A stretch of DNA of 53,395 bases from Desulfuromonas thiophila (GTDB lineage: Bacteria > Desulfobacterota > Desulfuromonadia > Desulfuromonadales > Desulfuromonadaceae): NCBI RefSeq assembly GCF_900101955.1, contig NZ_FNAQ01000015.1, forward strand, positions 4,423 through 57,817, read 5' to 3'. Of this stretch, positions 30,842 to 40,594 are shown piece after piece. The first letter of the stretch is position 1; every line of letters starts with the position of its first letter. The translations under genes were made by a program, and so were the position numbers. Under the pieces are notes generated by a model. The model was not told the DNA's origin and did no database searches. It saw only the letters and a list, made by a program, of their open reading frames with translations.

Positions 30842-31600
30842 ATGAATAGATGGCGCTGTTGTATCGCGGTGCTGCTGCTGTCGCTGCTGGCGGGAGCCTG
30901 TGCGCCGGCTGGTCCGACCAGCCGCGAGGTGGCCCGCTCCCATTACCGGCTGGGGCAGTCCTATGTTGCCACGGGTGACTACGCCCGTGCCCTGCAGGAG
31001 TTGCACAAGGCGGTGGCGCTGGAGCCGCGTGACGCCCAGAGTCAGGCTCTGCTGGCCCAGACCTATCAGTTGCGCGGTGCTTATGACCAGGCGCTGCAGC
31101 ACTATCAGCGGGCACTGGCACTCAAGCCGGACGATCCGGAAATCGAAAACAACCTGGCGGCGCTGTATCTTGACCGCCAGGAATGGAACGAGGCCGCCAG
31201 GCTGTTTCGCAAGGTGGCCGACAATCTGCTGTTTCCCTATCCGGTGCGGGCCCTGACCGGTCTGGGGGTGGCCCTGAGTCGGGGCGGCGAGCCGGTGCAG
31301 GCGGTGATGGCGTTCCAGAAGGCGCTCAGGCTGTTCCCCGGCAATCCGACGGTGCTCTATCTGCTGGGAGAAACCTACTTTGATATGGGCAAGCATGATC
31401 TGGCGTGCGATGCCCTGACCCAGGCCCTGCGGCTGGAAGAGAACGACAACGGCATCCGTTTCCTCTATGGTGAAAGTCTGGTCAAGCTCGAACGCTACGA
31501 TGAGGCGCTGGAGCAGTTTCGTGAAATCGCCAACCGCGAGGACGACACGGCTTTGGGCCGCCAGGCGCGCGATTTGGTCCGTTTGCTGGAAAAAAACTAG
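30842..31600 (+). CDS. TPR-repeat lipoprotein
   Basis: A protein of 252 residues with a lipoprotein signal (LLAGAC, lipid-bearing Cys20) and about six tetratricopeptide repeats from residue 30 to 245. The +2 residue is Ala, so an outer-membrane location is expected. Such PilF/NlpI-like lipoproteins scaffold envelope complexes; a specific one cannot be assigned as no pilus gene is nearby. GGGAGG precedes the ATG at 30842. It ends three bases before the purine nucleoside phosphorylase start. Confidence 0.82.
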   Translation: MNRWRCCIAVLLLSLLAGACAPAGPTSREVARSHYRLGQSYVATGDYARALQELHKAVALEPRDAQSQALLAQTYQLRGAYDQALQHYQRALALKPDDPEIENNLAALYLDRQEWNEAARLFRKVADNLLFPYPVRALTGLGVALSRGGEPVQAVMAFQKALRLFPGNPTVLYLLGETYFDMGKHDLACDALTQALRLEENDNGIRFLYGESLVKLERYDEALEQFREIANREDDTALGRQARDLVRLLEKN

Positions 31601-31603
31601 CCA

Positions 31604-32422
31604 ATGTCGGTCCCTGCCGCTGACCAGGAGCTGGTGTGTGGCTGCCCGGAACTGGCGCACTGGCCGCGCTGCGATCTGGCTGTCGTGCTGGGGTCCGGCT
31701 TTGCCCCTTTGCTTGAACAGCTGCCTCTTGAAGCCTGCTGTGATTACAGTCATCTGACGCCGGTGTCCGCCGTCGCCGGACATCGGCTGGAGGTGGTGCG
31801 AACCCGGCTGGCGGGGCGTCAGGTGGCGCTGTTCGCTGGCCGGTTGCATCTGTATCAGGGGCTGACGGCCTGGCAGGCCGGTTTGCCGGTGCGGCTGGCG
31901 GCGGCGCTGGGCTGTCGGCGTATTTTGCTGACCAACGCCTGCGGTGCCCTCAGCTCGGCTATCGCACCGGGTGATTTTGCCCTGATCCGCGATCATATCA
32001 ACCTGCAAGGCGACAATCCGCTGCGCGGCCTGACCGGCGATATCTTTGTCGATCTGAGCCAACTGTATTGCCAGGAGCTTCATGCCATCTGGCAGCCCCT
32101 GTTTGCTGCGGCCGGGCTGCAACTGCACCAGGCGGTGCTGGCGGCTGTGACCGGTCCGAGTTATGAAACCGCTGCCGAGGTACGTTTTTTGCGGGCCGCA
32201 GGGGCCGATCTGGTCTCCATGTCGCTGGCGGGTGAGGCGATTCTGGCCCGCTATCTCGGTATGGAGGTGGCCGGCCTGTCGTTGGCCACCAACCCGGCGA
32301 CAGGGCTGACGCCGCAGCCTCTCGCTCATGCCGAGGTGCTTGATTGGGCCGGCCGGCGTGCCAGCGCGCTGGCGCGTTTGTTGCCGCAATTGCTGGCCTG
32401 TTGGCCCGAACCGTCAGCCTGA
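31604..32422 (+). CDS. Purine nucleoside phosphorylase
   Basis: A protein of 272 residues of the trimeric PNP family. AVVLGSGFAPL, AGHRLEVVRTRLAGRQVALFAGRLHLYQG, LTNACGALS, VTGPSYETAAEVRFLRAAGAD and LATNPATGL are the class II blocks. The SMSLAGEAILARYLG segment replaces the usual GMSTVPEV, and Asn-Pro-Ala near the base pocket suggests hypoxanthine/guanine preference. It phosphorolyses (deoxy)inosine or guanosine. It follows the TPR gene by three bases and completes the salvage cluster begun by mtnP. Confidence 0.85.
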   Translation: MSVPAADQELVCGCPELAHWPRCDLAVVLGSGFAPLLEQLPLEACCDYSHLTPVSAVAGHRLEVVRTRLAGRQVALFAGRLHLYQGLTAWQAGLPVRLAAALGCRRILLTNACGALSSAIAPGDFALIRDHINLQGDNPLRGLTGDIFVDLSQLYCQELHAIWQPLFAAAGLQLHQAVLAAVTGPSYETAAEVRFLRAAGADLVSMSLAGEAILARYLGMEVAGLSLATNPATGLTPQPLAHAEVLDWAGRRASALARLLPQLLACWPEPSA

Positions 32423-32461
32423 CGCCGCTTGCTTTCAGCTTCTTGCCGACCCCTGGCCGGC

Positions 32462-32489
32462 TTGACAGCCGGCGCTGCCGTGCTAGCCT
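32462..32489 (+). promoter_or_regulatory. Candidate sigma70 promoter for the receiver-UspA pair
   Basis: A consensus TTGACA (32462-32467) and a weak TAGCCT (32484-32489) are separated by 16 bases, about 58 bases before the receiver gene start. Confidence 0.4.
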
Positions 32490-32546
32490 AGCCCTGTGTG
32501 GCACCCTGGCGAAATCACGGGAACAGATGGCGGAACGGATGGGGCG

Positions 32547-32957
32547 ATGCGGGCAGGCAAGCGGGTATTGATCGTTGATGACGAAGAAAACAGCCGGTTG
32601 GGGCTGGGTGCCCTGCTGCAGCGTGATGGCTATCAGGTAAGCTATGCCGCTGACGCGGCGGCAGCGCTGGCGCAGCTGGATCAAGCGCCCGTGGATCTGA
32701 TGCTCAGCGATATCCGCATGCCGGGCATGAACGGCCTGAGCCTGCTCGAACAGGTACGGCAGCACTATCCCACCGTACAGGTTATTCTGGTCACTGCCCA
32801 CGGCGATGTCGATCTGTATTTGCAGGCGATCAATCTTGGCGCCTTCGACTTCGTCCATAAGCCGGTCAAGGTCAGTGAACTCAAACTGGTGCTCGACAAG
32901 CTGTTTCACGCTCATTCATCCTGTCTGTTGACACAATGCTATGGAGGTAGCGCATGA
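32547..32957 (+). CDS. Stand-alone response-regulator receiver protein
   Basis: A protein of 136 residues containing a single receiver domain: acidic pair Asp11/Asp12, phospho-acceptor Asp55 (LMLSDIRMPG), switch residue Thr in VTAHGD and Lys in VHKPVK. There is no output domain, so it acts through protein contacts. ATG 32547 is chosen because it begins the domain and has GGATGGGG upstream. Its end overlaps the UspA gene (ATGA), tying the two products together; a histidine kinase lies 630 bases downstream. Confidence 0.85.
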   Translation: MRAGKRVLIVDDEENSRLGLGALLQRDGYQVSYAADAAAALAQLDQAPVDLMLSDIRMPGMNGLSLLEQVRQHYPTVQVILVTAHGDVDLYLQAINLGAFDFVHKPVKVSELKLVLDKLFHAHSSCLLTQCYGGSA

Positions 32958-33403
32958 AAACGTTCAAAAACATTCTGTTTGCCACCGATTTCTCCGAGTG
33001 TTCCAAAGCCGCTTTCGAGTATGCCTTTGGTTTGGCCAAGGCCTGCGATGCCAAGCTGACGATTCTGCATGTCATCAGCGAGCCGGTCGATCTGCGAGGC
33101 TTTTACGTGCCGCATATGACCTTTGACGCCTTGGCCAAGGAAATCGAGGAAGGCGCGCACAAGCTGATGGATGAGTTTTGCGCCAAGTATGTCGATAACG
33201 GTTCCTGTTGCTGCGATCGTCGGGTGGTGTCGGGTATTGCCCACGAAGTGGTGATCGAGCAGGCCAAGGAACTTGGCGTCGATATGATCGTGATGGGAAC
33301 CCATGGCCGCAGCGGGCTGGATCATGTGTTGTTTGGCAGTACGGCCGAGAAGGTGGTGCGGAAATCGCCCATTCCGGTATTGACGGTAACCCAGCAGGCG
33401 TAA
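32954..33403 (+). CDS. Universal stress protein, UspA family
   Basis: A protein of 149 residues, with the ILFATDFSECS start and the nucleotide-binding GTHGRSGLDHVLFGST (G2xG9xGS/T) motif, so the ATP-binding type. Three neighbouring cysteines (SCCCDRR around 79-81) are unusual and may be redox-sensitive. It is translationally coupled to the receiver protein. A GC-rich terminator follows. Its role is general stress or signalling; the target is unknown. Confidence 0.9.
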   Translation: MKTFKNILFATDFSECSKAAFEYAFGLAKACDAKLTILHVISEPVDLRGFYVPHMTFDALAKEIEEGAHKLMDEFCAKYVDNGSCCCDRRVVSGIAHEVVIEQAKELGVDMIVMGTHGRSGLDHVLFGSTAEKVVRKSPIPVLTVTQQA

Positions 33404-33451
33404 TTGCCGCCCCGGCCGGCTTAGCGCCGGTGCGGGGTTTCTGCCGGATTT

Positions 33452-33489
33452 GCGGGCGGGCCTTCGACAGCGGGCCCGCCCGCTTTGTG
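33452..33489 (+). terminator. Terminator after the UspA gene
   Basis: GCGGGCGGGCC (33452-33462) pairs exactly with GGCCCGCCCGC (33473-33483), an 11-bp stem, followed by TTTGTGT. The T-run is short but the stem is very strong. Confidence 0.6.
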
Positions 33490-33585
33490 TCCGGTGGCTG
33501 TCACCGTCGCGCTGGCGGCCAGGTCTGAGCTGGCCAGCCGGGGTGTCCGGTCCGGTCGCGCCCATATCCAAATGCAGGAGCCAAG

Positions 33586-34788
33586 GTGGAGACGCAACAG
33601 CGCGAAAAGATTCTGGTGGTCGATGACGAACCGGTGATCGTCGATCTGTGTCAGATGCTGCTGAGCGGGCGGGGCTATCCGGTGGCCACGGCCCGCGACG
33701 GCCGTGAGGCGCTGGCCATGGTGGAGCAGTTTGGCCCGGCGGTGGTGCTGCTCGATTACATGATGCCCCAGATGGACGGCATGGCGGTGCTCAAGGCCAT
33801 TCGTCGTGATTTTCCCGATGTGCGGGTGATGATGTTTACTGGCAAGGGCAGCGAGCAGGTGGCCGTCGAGGTGATGAAGGCCGGCGCCAGCGATTATCTG
33901 CTTAAACCCTTCACCGCGCAGGATCTGGTTGACCGGATCGACAAGGTGTTGCGGGTGCGCCGCATCGAATTGGCCAACCAGCGTCTCGAAGCCGAGCAGC
34001 AGCGCCTGCAGCAGGAGGTGCAGGCTTGGAACCTGGAACTGGAACGGCGGGTGGCCGAAAAAACCCTGGCGCTGGAGAAGGCGCACCAGGAGCGGATACA
34101 GGCGGAAAAATTGGCCACCGTCGGGCATCTGGCCGCGGGTCTGGCACACGAGGTGCGCAATCCCCTCAATGCCATCAGCCTTTTTGCCCAATTGCTGGCT
34201 GGAATGGTCAAGCCGGGCAGTGAGGCTCAGGGCTATACCGACAAGATTCTGTGCGAGGTTGACCGCATTGATGCGCTGGTGCTGCAACTGCTGAATGCCA
34301 GTCGCCAGCCCGCAGGCCTGCGTGGACCACTGCTGTTGCAACAAGCCATCAATGAGGCGTTGCAGCGCTTTAGCGAACAGTTGCGTTGTCAGGGAATTGA
34401 TCTGCGCTGTGACCTGCAGGCCGATGCCCTGCCGATGCAGGGCGATTTTGCCGAGGTGGTGCAGATTTTCACTAATCTGATTGCCAACGCCCTGCAGGTG
34501 CTGCCGGAAGGTGGCCAGCTGGCCATCCGTCTGCGCCAGTTGGATGAGCTGTTGCGGGTCGAGGTGACCGACAATGGCCCCGGCATTGCCTGTGACAACC
34601 AGACCCGTATCTTCGATCCCTTTTTTACCACCCGCGCCAAGGGTGCGGGTATGGGGTTGTCGGTGGTGTTGCGCATTGTCAAAAGCTGTCAGGGACGTAT
34701 CCGGGTGGAAAGCGCGCCGGGAGAAGGTACCTGTTTTGTGCTGGAATTTCCTCTTGCCCCCGCCGATGCGGCTGAGGTGGCCCAATGA
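33586..34788 (+). CDS. Soluble REC-histidine kinase (receiver domain in front of kinase)
   Basis: A protein of 400 residues starting with GTG behind AGGAG. Order: receiver domain (8-122, phospho-acceptor Asp57, Lys107), coiled coil (about 125-178), HisKA with phospho-His188 (GLAHEVRNPLNA), HATPase (N-box NLIANALQ, G1 DNGPGI, G2 GAGMGLSV). No membrane segment, so it is cytoplasmic and likely driven by phosphotransfer to its own receiver from another kinase, or by the lone receiver nearby. It overlaps the FAD-protein gene (ATGA). Confidence 0.88.
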   Translation: METQQREKILVVDDEPVIVDLCQMLLSGRGYPVATARDGREALAMVEQFGPAVVLLDYMMPQMDGMAVLKAIRRDFPDVRVMMFTGKGSEQVAVEVMKAGASDYLLKPFTAQDLVDRIDKVLRVRRIELANQRLEAEQQRLQQEVQAWNLELERRVAEKTLALEKAHQERIQAEKLATVGHLAAGLAHEVRNPLNAISLFAQLLAGMVKPGSEAQGYTDKILCEVDRIDALVLQLLNASRQPAGLRGPLLLQQAINEALQRFSEQLRCQGIDLRCDLQADALPMQGDFAEVVQIFTNLIANALQVLPEGGQLAIRLRQLDELLRVEVTDNGPGIACDNQTRIFDPFFTTRAKGAGMGLSVVLRIVKSCQGRIRVESAPGEGTCFVLEFPLAPADAAEVAQ

Positions 34789-36413
34789 GCCGGCCGCTGC
34801 GCTGGCGGTTGGCGCAACTGGCCCTGACCCTGGAGGAGGACGAGAGCCAGTTGCCGCTGCGGCTGGCGCAGCAACTGGGATTGAAGCCTGAACAGCTGGC
34901 TGACTGGCGCATCTGTCGCCGCTCCATTGATGCCCGTCGCAAACAGCGCATTCTGCGTCTGTACACGCTGGAATTTTCACTGCAGGCAGGGGTGTCGCTG
35001 CCGTTGCCGGCCCAGCACATGGCGGGGTTGGAACCGGTGCCGCCGCCGGTTGTGGCACCGGCGCTGATACGCACGCGCCGGCCACGCAGTCTGGTGGTGG
35101 TCGGCATGGGCCCGGCCGGATTGTTCGCGGCGCTGGAACTGGCTCAATGTGGTCATCGGGTGCGGCTGCTGGAGCGCGGGGCCCCTGTCGAGGAGCGGGT
35201 GCCGGCGGTGGCGGCATTTTGGGCCGGCGGGCCGCTGCTGCCGGATACCAATGTCCAGTTTGGCGAGGGTGGCGCTGGAACCTTTTCCGATGGCAAGTTG
35301 ACCACCCGCATCCGCCATCCGGCGACGGCCCATGTGTTGCAAACCCTGGTCGACTGTGGCGCTCCGGCGGATATTCTGGTACAGGCCAAGCCCCATGTCG
35401 GCACCGACCGACTGCGGCGGGTCTTGCTGCATTTCCGCCAGCGGCTGTTGGCTCTGGGGGTCGAACTGTGCTATCACAGCCGTCTGACCGGATTGCAGAT
35501 TGAAAAGGGTTGTCTGCAGGGGCTTGAGTGGCGCGACCGCGCTGGTGAGTCCCGCTACAGTGCTTGCGATGCCCTGGTGCTGGCCACTGGTCACAGCGCC
35601 CGCGATACCTATCAGCTGTTGGCGGCGGCCGGGCTGGAACTCGAAGCCAAGCCCTTTGCCGTGGGAGTGCGCATCGAACATCCGGTCACGGCCATCAACC
35701 GCATGCAGTACGGCCGCGAACAGCATCCGCATCTGCCGCCGGCCGACTATGCCCTGACCTGGAATGACAGCGTCAGTGGCCGGGGGGTCTATTCCTTCTG
35801 CATGTGTCCCGGCGGCGAGGTGGTGCAGAGCGCCAGCGAGCCCGATACGGTGGTGGTGAACGGCATGAGCCGGCTGCGGCGTGATGGCCCGCTGTCCAAC
35901 AGCGCCCTGGTGGTGACGGTGCGACCGGAGGATTTCGGTGGGCTGCGGGACCCTCTGGCGGGCATTGCCTTCCAGCGCCGGATCGAGCAGCGTGCCTGTG
36001 GCGGTCCGGGTGATTACCGGGTGCCGGCCCAGAACCTGCTCGACTTTCTGGGCCAGGGCCGTGGTGGAGATCTGCACAGCAGCTGCCGGGCGGGGTTGCG
36101 CCCGGCCGAATTGCGTGAGCTTTTGCCCGATTTTGTTTATACTCTGCTGCGCCAGGCCTTGCCGCAGTTCGATCGGCGCATGCGGGGTTTCGTCAGTGGC
36201 GCGGCGGTGTTGCTGGCGCCGGAAACCCGCACCTCGGCGCCGGTGCGGATTCTGCGCGGGGCCGATCTGCAGGCGACTCGCTGCTGTGGTCTGTACCCCG
36301 CCGGCGAGGGCGCCGGTTACGCTGGCGGCATTGTCAGTGCGGCTGTCGATGGTTTGCGGGTGGCCCGGCAGCTGGCAGCGGATCTTGACGCCGCGCGACC
36401 TTCCGGCGTCTGA
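34785..36413 (+). CDS. FAD-dependent dehydrogenase-like protein (COG2509 type)
   Basis: A protein of 542 residues. The first 75 residues form a small basic alpha/beta domain; the Rossmann FAD site VVVGMGPAGLFAALEL starts at 104. FGEGGAGTFSDGKLTTRI, FCMCPGGEVV, NGMSRLRRDGP and the C-terminal GLYPAGEGAGYAGGI are characteristic of this uncharacterised family of flavoproteins. Reaction and substrate are not known. The coupling to a histidine kinase gene is odd and may be only positional. Confidence 0.8.
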   Translation: MSRPLRWRLAQLALTLEEDESQLPLRLAQQLGLKPEQLADWRICRRSIDARRKQRILRLYTLEFSLQAGVSLPLPAQHMAGLEPVPPPVVAPALIRTRRPRSLVVVGMGPAGLFAALELAQCGHRVRLLERGAPVEERVPAVAAFWAGGPLLPDTNVQFGEGGAGTFSDGKLTTRIRHPATAHVLQTLVDCGAPADILVQAKPHVGTDRLRRVLLHFRQRLLALGVELCYHSRLTGLQIEKGCLQGLEWRDRAGESRYSACDALVLATGHSARDTYQLLAAAGLELEAKPFAVGVRIEHPVTAINRMQYGREQHPHLPPADYALTWNDSVSGRGVYSFCMCPGGEVVQSASEPDTVVVNGMSRLRRDGPLSNSALVVTVRPEDFGGLRDPLAGIAFQRRIEQRACGGPGDYRVPAQNLLDFLGQGRGGDLHSSCRAGLRPAELRELLPDFVYTLLRQALPQFDRRMRGFVSGAAVLLAPETRTSAPVRILRGADLQATRCCGLYPAGEGAGYAGGIVSAAVDGLRVARQLAADLDAARPSGV

Positions 36414-36492
36414 CGACTGCTTGCCTGCCTGACAGGAACCCTCAAGAGACCGGCTGCTGAGCCGGCTGGCTTTACAGGAAGGATAAACCGGA

Positions 36493-37698
36493 GTGAAATC
36501 AGTCTATATTGAAGCAATTCGCGAACGCGATCAGGTCGACAGCCTGTTTCTGGTGCGCGACAAGACCCTGGCGCTGGCCAAGAATGGCAAGCCTTACATG
36601 ACCCTGCGGCTGATGGACCGCACCGGTGAGGTCGAGGCGCGGGTGTGGGATCGGGTGGATCAGCTTGACAGCCTGTTCGCCAAGGACGATTTCATTCGCG
36701 TGCGGGCCAAGGCCAGTGTCTACCTGGGCAAGATGCAGCTGGTGGTCAGTGATCTGCAGCCGGTGGCCGAGGAACAGGTGGATCTGGCCGATTTTCTGCC
36801 GGTCAGCAGCGCCGATCCGCAGCAGATGCTGCAGGAGGTGCTGGGGTTGATTGCTGCCATGACGGATGGTGACTATCGCCGGCTGCTGCAGGCTTTTTTT
36901 GCCGATGCGGATTTCGTCGCCCTGTTTTGCCAGGCCCCGGCCGCCAAGTCGATGCACCATGTCTACCTTGGCGGGTTGCTGGAGCATTCCCTTAGTGTCG
37001 CCCGCCTGGCCGGTGATGTCTGCCGCCGTTATCCCGCCATCAATGCCGATCTGCTGCTGTGTGGCGCCCTGTTGCACGATATTGGCAAGGTGGCCGAATT
37101 GCGCTATCGCCGCAGCTTTGATTATACCGATGAAGGCAAGCTGATCGGCCATATCGTCATGGGTGTCGAGATGATTGATGAGCGTCTGCGCCAGCTGGCG
37201 GATTTTCCACCGCTCAAGGCCATGTTGATCAAACATCTGTTGCTGGCTCATCATGGCCAGTACGATTACGGCTCGCCCAAGCGGCCCAAGACGCTGGAGG
37301 CCGTGGTGCTCAATTTCATTGATGATCTTGATTCAAAGATCAACGGTGTCAGCGCCCATATCGAGCGTGAAACGGCGGCCGGTAGTGACTGGACCAGCTA
37401 TCACCGCTTGTATGACCGGTATTTTTTTCGGCCGCCAACTGCTGGCCGGACCACCAGCGCGGCCCCTTTGTCTCCCGGCGCTGAGTCGGTTCCGTCGGTC
37501 CAGGTTGTGACGCGACCCTGCGCAACGCAGGCCCCGGCGCCAACCGCGCCTGCAATGACAACTGAGGCTGAAGCGAAAAAGACCGCAGCCAAAACCGTAC
37601 GACCTGGGTCCGGCCCCCTCAAGGCGAGTCTGGCCGACCAGTTTGCCGGACTGAATCTGGAACTCTTTTCCGACCGGGAGGAGGCGCATGATCGTTAA
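36493..37698 (+). CDS. OB-fold/HD-domain 3'-5' exonuclease, YhaM-like
   Basis: A protein of 401 residues beginning with GTG, with AAGGA about ten bases upstream. Residues 15-95 form an OB nucleic-acid-binding fold ([17 protein letters not shown]), residues 150-315 an HD domain with His165 and His195-Asp196 (LLHDIGK), [17 protein letters not shown] metal ligands downstream. A 90-residue Ala/Pro/Thr-rich tail follows, ending in a conserved-looking [13 protein letters not shown]. YhaM-type enzymes shorten RNA and DNA 3' ends. The following gene overlaps its last 11 bases. Confidence 0.82.
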   Translation: MKSVYIEAIRERDQVDSLFLVRDKTLALAKNGKPYMTLRLMDRTGEVEARVWDRVDQLDSLFAKDDFIRVRAKASVYLGKMQLVVSDLQPVAEEQVDLADFLPVSSADPQQMLQEVLGLIAAMTDGDYRRLLQAFFADADFVALFCQAPAAKSMHHVYLGGLLEHSLSVARLAGDVCRRYPAINADLLLCGALLHDIGKVAELRYRRSFDYTDEGKLIGHIVMGVEMIDERLRQLADFPPLKAMLIKHLLLAHHGQYDYGSPKRPKTLEAVVLNFIDDLDSKINGVSAHIERETAAGSDWTSYHRLYDRYFFRPPTAGRTTSAAPLSPGAESVPSVQVVTRPCATQAPAPTAPAMTTEAEAKKTAAKTVRPGSGPLKASLADQFAGLNLELFSDREEAHDR

Positions 37699-38320
37699 AA
37701 CGCTGGCGGTAGGCCCGTTGCAGGTGAACTGTTATCTGGTGGGCTGCCCGCGCACGGCCAAGGCCCTGGTGATTGATCCGGGCGACGAGGGCCCACGCAT
37801 TCTGGCAGCCTTGGCCGAGGCCGGTTTGCAGGCGGTTCTGGTGGTGAATACCCATGGCCATTTTGACCATGTGGGCGCCAACGCCTGTCTGGTTGAGGCC
37901 AGCGGTGCTGAACTGGCTCTGCATGCCGCCGATCTGCCGCTGTTGCGCCAGGCAGCCCGTCAGGCGGCCAGTTATGGTCTGCAGACGCCGCCCTCACCGG
38001 AGCCTGACCGCCTGCTGCACAACGGCGATCTGATCGAGATCGGCGATCTGTCCTTCGAGGTCATTCATACGCCGGGGCATTCGCCAGGCGGTATCTGCCT
38101 GTATGGTGAGGGCCATCTGTTTTGTGGCGATACCCTGTTCGCCGGCTCCATCGGCCGCACCGACCTGCCCGGCGGCGATCTTGATCAGTTGCTCGGTCAT
38201 ATCCGTAACGATCTGATGATTCTGCCCGAAGCCACCCAGGTGCACCCGGGACATGGACCGGACAGTACCATTGGCCGTGAAAAAAGCCTCAATCCCTTTA
38301 TCAACGGAGACTACCTGTGA
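37688..38320 (+). CDS. Metallo-beta-lactamase fold hydrolase (YcbL/glyoxalase II-like)
   Basis: A protein of 210 residues with the metal motif THGHFDH (His56, His58, Asp60, His61), [24 protein letters not shown] and HPGHGP. Length and motifs match the short YcbL type, which lacks the extra C-terminal substrate domain of GloB; activity on thioesters such as lactoylglutathione is possible but not shown. It overlaps the previous gene by 11 bases and coaBC by GTGA. Confidence 0.85.
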   Translation: MIVKTLAVGPLQVNCYLVGCPRTAKALVIDPGDEGPRILAALAEAGLQAVLVVNTHGHFDHVGANACLVEASGAELALHAADLPLLRQAARQAASYGLQTPPSPEPDRLLHNGDLIEIGDLSFEVIHTPGHSPGGICLYGEGHLFCGDTLFAGSIGRTDLPGGDLDQLLGHIRNDLMILPEATQVHPGHGPDSTIGREKSLNPFINGDYL

Positions 38321-39564
38321 GTGAGGCGGTAGCGCCGGTGGACCAGCCGCTGGCCGGCAAGCGCATTGTCCTGGGGGTCTGCGGCGGTATTGCCGTTTAT
38401 AAAAGCGTCGAATTGCTGCGCCTGTTGACCAAGGCCGGTGCCACCGTGGATGTGGTGATGACGCGCAACGCGCAGGAATTTGTCACGCCGCTGACCTTCC
38501 AGACCCTCAGCGGCCGACCGGTGCATACCGAGCTGTTCAATTTGTATCAGGAGCAGGAAATCGGACATATTTCGCTGGCCGACCGGGCTGATCTGTTTGT
38601 GGTGGTGCCGGCGACAGCCAACCTGATCGGCAAGGTGGCTGGCGGTATTGCCGATGATCTGCTCAGCACGGCCCTGATGGCGACCCGGTCGCCGGTACTT
38701 TACGCGCCGGCGATGAACGTCAACATGTATGAAAACCAAGTGGTACAGGACAATCTAGCGCGCCTGTGCCAGCGTGGTGCGACGCTGGTCGAGCCGGTCT
38801 GCGGCAGCCTGGCCTGTGGCTGGGAGGGCAAGGGCAAGCTGGCACCGGTGGAGGAGATTTTCGAGCGGGCCCTGTGGCTGCTGACGTCCCAGGATCTGGC
38901 GGGTGAGCACCTGCTGGTCACGGCCGGCCCGACGCGCGAGCGTATCGATCCGGTTCGCTATCTGAGCAATGATTCGTCCGGCCTGATGGGCTATGCCCTG
39001 GCGCGGGCGGCGCGTCAGCGCGGCGCGCAGGTGACACTGGTCAGTGGCCCGACAGCGTTGCCGGCACCTCTTGGTGTCAATTTGCGGCGGGTGGAAAGTG
39101 CGGCGCAGATGCTTGACGCGGTGTTGGCGACCTTGCCGGCGGCGACACTGGTGATCAAGGCGGCGGCGGTGGCGGACTACCGGCCCTGCCAGATGGCGGC
39201 GCAGAAACTCAAAAAACAGCAGATGGCCGCGCCCTCTCTGGCGCTGGAAAAAACGCCGGATATCCTCAGTCAGATTGCTGCTTGCAAGGGGGATCGGCTG
39301 GTGGTGGGTTTTGCCGCCGAAACCGAGCGCCTGCTCGAACATGCGCGTGACAAACTGGAGCGCAAGGGGCTGGATCTGATCGTGGCCAACGATGTCACCC
39401 AAGCCGGTGCCGGTTTTGAATGTGCGACCAATATCGTACAGATTCTGCATGCCGATGGCCGTTGTGAGGCGTTGCCTTGTCTGACCAAATGGGCCGTGGC
39501 CCACGCCTTGCTTGATCGGCTGGTGGCACTGCGCTGCCAGCGGGCGGTGGATTCACAGCCTTGA
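38317..39564 (+). CDS. coaBC: Bifunctional phosphopantothenoylcysteine decarboxylase/phosphopantothenate-cysteine ligase
   Basis: A protein of 415 residues, GTG start coupled to the previous stop. The CoaC half (about 14-190) has [12 protein letters not shown], the PAMNVNM motif and the substrate-clamp [14 protein letters not shown]; the CoaB half (about 195-400) has [32 protein letters not shown] and GFAAET. The two steps convert 4'-phosphopantothenate to 4'-phosphopantetheine in CoA synthesis. Confidence 0.95.
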   Translation: MSEAVAPVDQPLAGKRIVLGVCGGIAVYKSVELLRLLTKAGATVDVVMTRNAQEFVTPLTFQTLSGRPVHTELFNLYQEQEIGHISLADRADLFVVVPATANLIGKVAGGIADDLLSTALMATRSPVLYAPAMNVNMYENQVVQDNLARLCQRGATLVEPVCGSLACGWEGKGKLAPVEEIFERALWLLTSQDLAGEHLLVTAGPTRERIDPVRYLSNDSSGLMGYALARAARQRGAQVTLVSGPTALPAPLGVNLRRVESAAQMLDAVLATLPAATLVIKAAAVADYRPCQMAAQKLKKQQMAAPSLALEKTPDILSQIAACKGDRLVVGFAAETERLLEHARDKLERKGLDLIVANDVTQAGAGFECATNIVQILHADGRCEALPCLTKWAVAHALLDRLVALRCQRAVDSQP

Positions 39565-39577
39565 TCGTTGCAGCGTT

Positions 39578-40486
39578 TTATGATTGTGGGCCGCTCCAGG
39601 TCAGCAGCTTTTCCGGTGCCGTGACACTGTCGCGGAACAATGTAGCGATCTGGGGCAGCAGCTCGGCGCTGAGTTCGGCTGGCAGCTTGCCATCAAGCCA
39701 CAGGTTGCGCAGGTTGGTGCGTAGCTGATTGGCCAGCTGCAGGGCGCGTTCGCCGGTAGGATCGGCACGGAAGTAGGGACTCTGTGGCTCCTGCAATACG
39801 CTTAGAGCCGCCTGCCGGGCCCGCACCAGATAGTCCTGTCGTTCCGGCGGTGCCAGATGCCAGCGCGAGCGTTTGTCCAGACTGCGCAGCAGCTTGCGCC
39901 AGCGGCGGATGCGGCTGATCAGCAGCATCGAGTTGAACAGGCGCTTGTTGGTGGCGAAGGAAAACAGGGTGGTGCTCAGCTGGTCGCGCAGCAGGCGGTC
40001 ATTGTCGCTGAAATCGTGTCGTGCCAGCTGCCGAGCTTGCAGCCAGATTGCCCGTGGCACCTGGGCCTCGAAGCGCAGTTCCCAGTAGGCGTGGTTAAGC
40101 AGCAGGCTGTTGTAACTGCAGACGGTTTTGAAGGGGACCATTTCGCCGTGCGCGATGGTATCGGCGGCCAGATGGGCCAGATAACCCCAGGCGCAGGCCT
40201 GCTGTTCCGGCGTGGTGGCCGCCGCTAGAATGCGGCGACCCATCTGCCAGCTGTGACAATGCCGGAGGTAATGGGTGTATTTTTTGCCCAGGGTGATGTC
40301 GGCGCTGATGCAACCGTAGAAAAAATCGGCGCTGTGAGCGGTCAGCAAAGCCTGCAGCGCCGGTGGCAGCAGCTGGGGTTGGGCCAGTAGTTCGCTGGCC
40401 AGTTGCAGGTGGACACCGAAACCCCAGGCCCAGGCGGCTTCGGGCAGCAGCAGGAAAAGCAACAACGCCAGACCTGTCACAATCAT
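39578..40486 (-). CDS. Exported zinc-dependent phospholipase C-like protein
   Basis: A protein of 302 residues with a signal peptide (about 1-21, cleavage near AWAWG). The mature N-terminus WGFGVHLQLA, HYLRHCHSW, GYLAHLAADTIAHGE and HAYWELRFE provide the Trp/His/Asp ligands of the tri-zinc PC-PLC/S1-P1 nuclease fold. Phospholipase C-like activity is predicted but not certain; many such proteins in Desulfuromonadales are uncharacterised. AAGGAG precedes the ATG at 40486. It converges on coaBC and diverges from the UDG gene. Confidence 0.75.
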   Translation of the reverse strand: MIVTGLALLLFLLLPEAAWAWGFGVHLQLASELLAQPQLLPPALQALLTAHSADFFYGCISADITLGKKYTHYLRHCHSWQMGRRILAAATTPEQQACAWGYLAHLAADTIAHGEMVPFKTVCSYNSLLLNHAYWELRFEAQVPRAIWLQARQLARHDFSDNDRLLRDQLSTTLFSFATNKRLFNSMLLISRIRRWRKLLRSLDKRSRWHLAPPERQDYLVRARQAALSVLQEPQSPYFRADPTGERALQLANQLRTNLRNLWLDGKLPAELSAELLPQIATLFRDSVTAPEKLLTWSGPQS

Positions 40487-40594
40487 TGCCGGCTCCTTGG
40501 TGGCGGTTGCTGTCGGTGCGCGGGGTGGTAACCGGCAGCGGATATCCTTTCGTCCACCATAGTCCGTACCGCCAGCCTTGTAAAGGATCGCTCC

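Noticed and set aside
36435-36476. CCGGCT-GCTG-AGCCGG hairpin before the OB-HD gene as a terminator
   Set aside because: The stem is only 6 bp and the T-run is interrupted; too weak to list.
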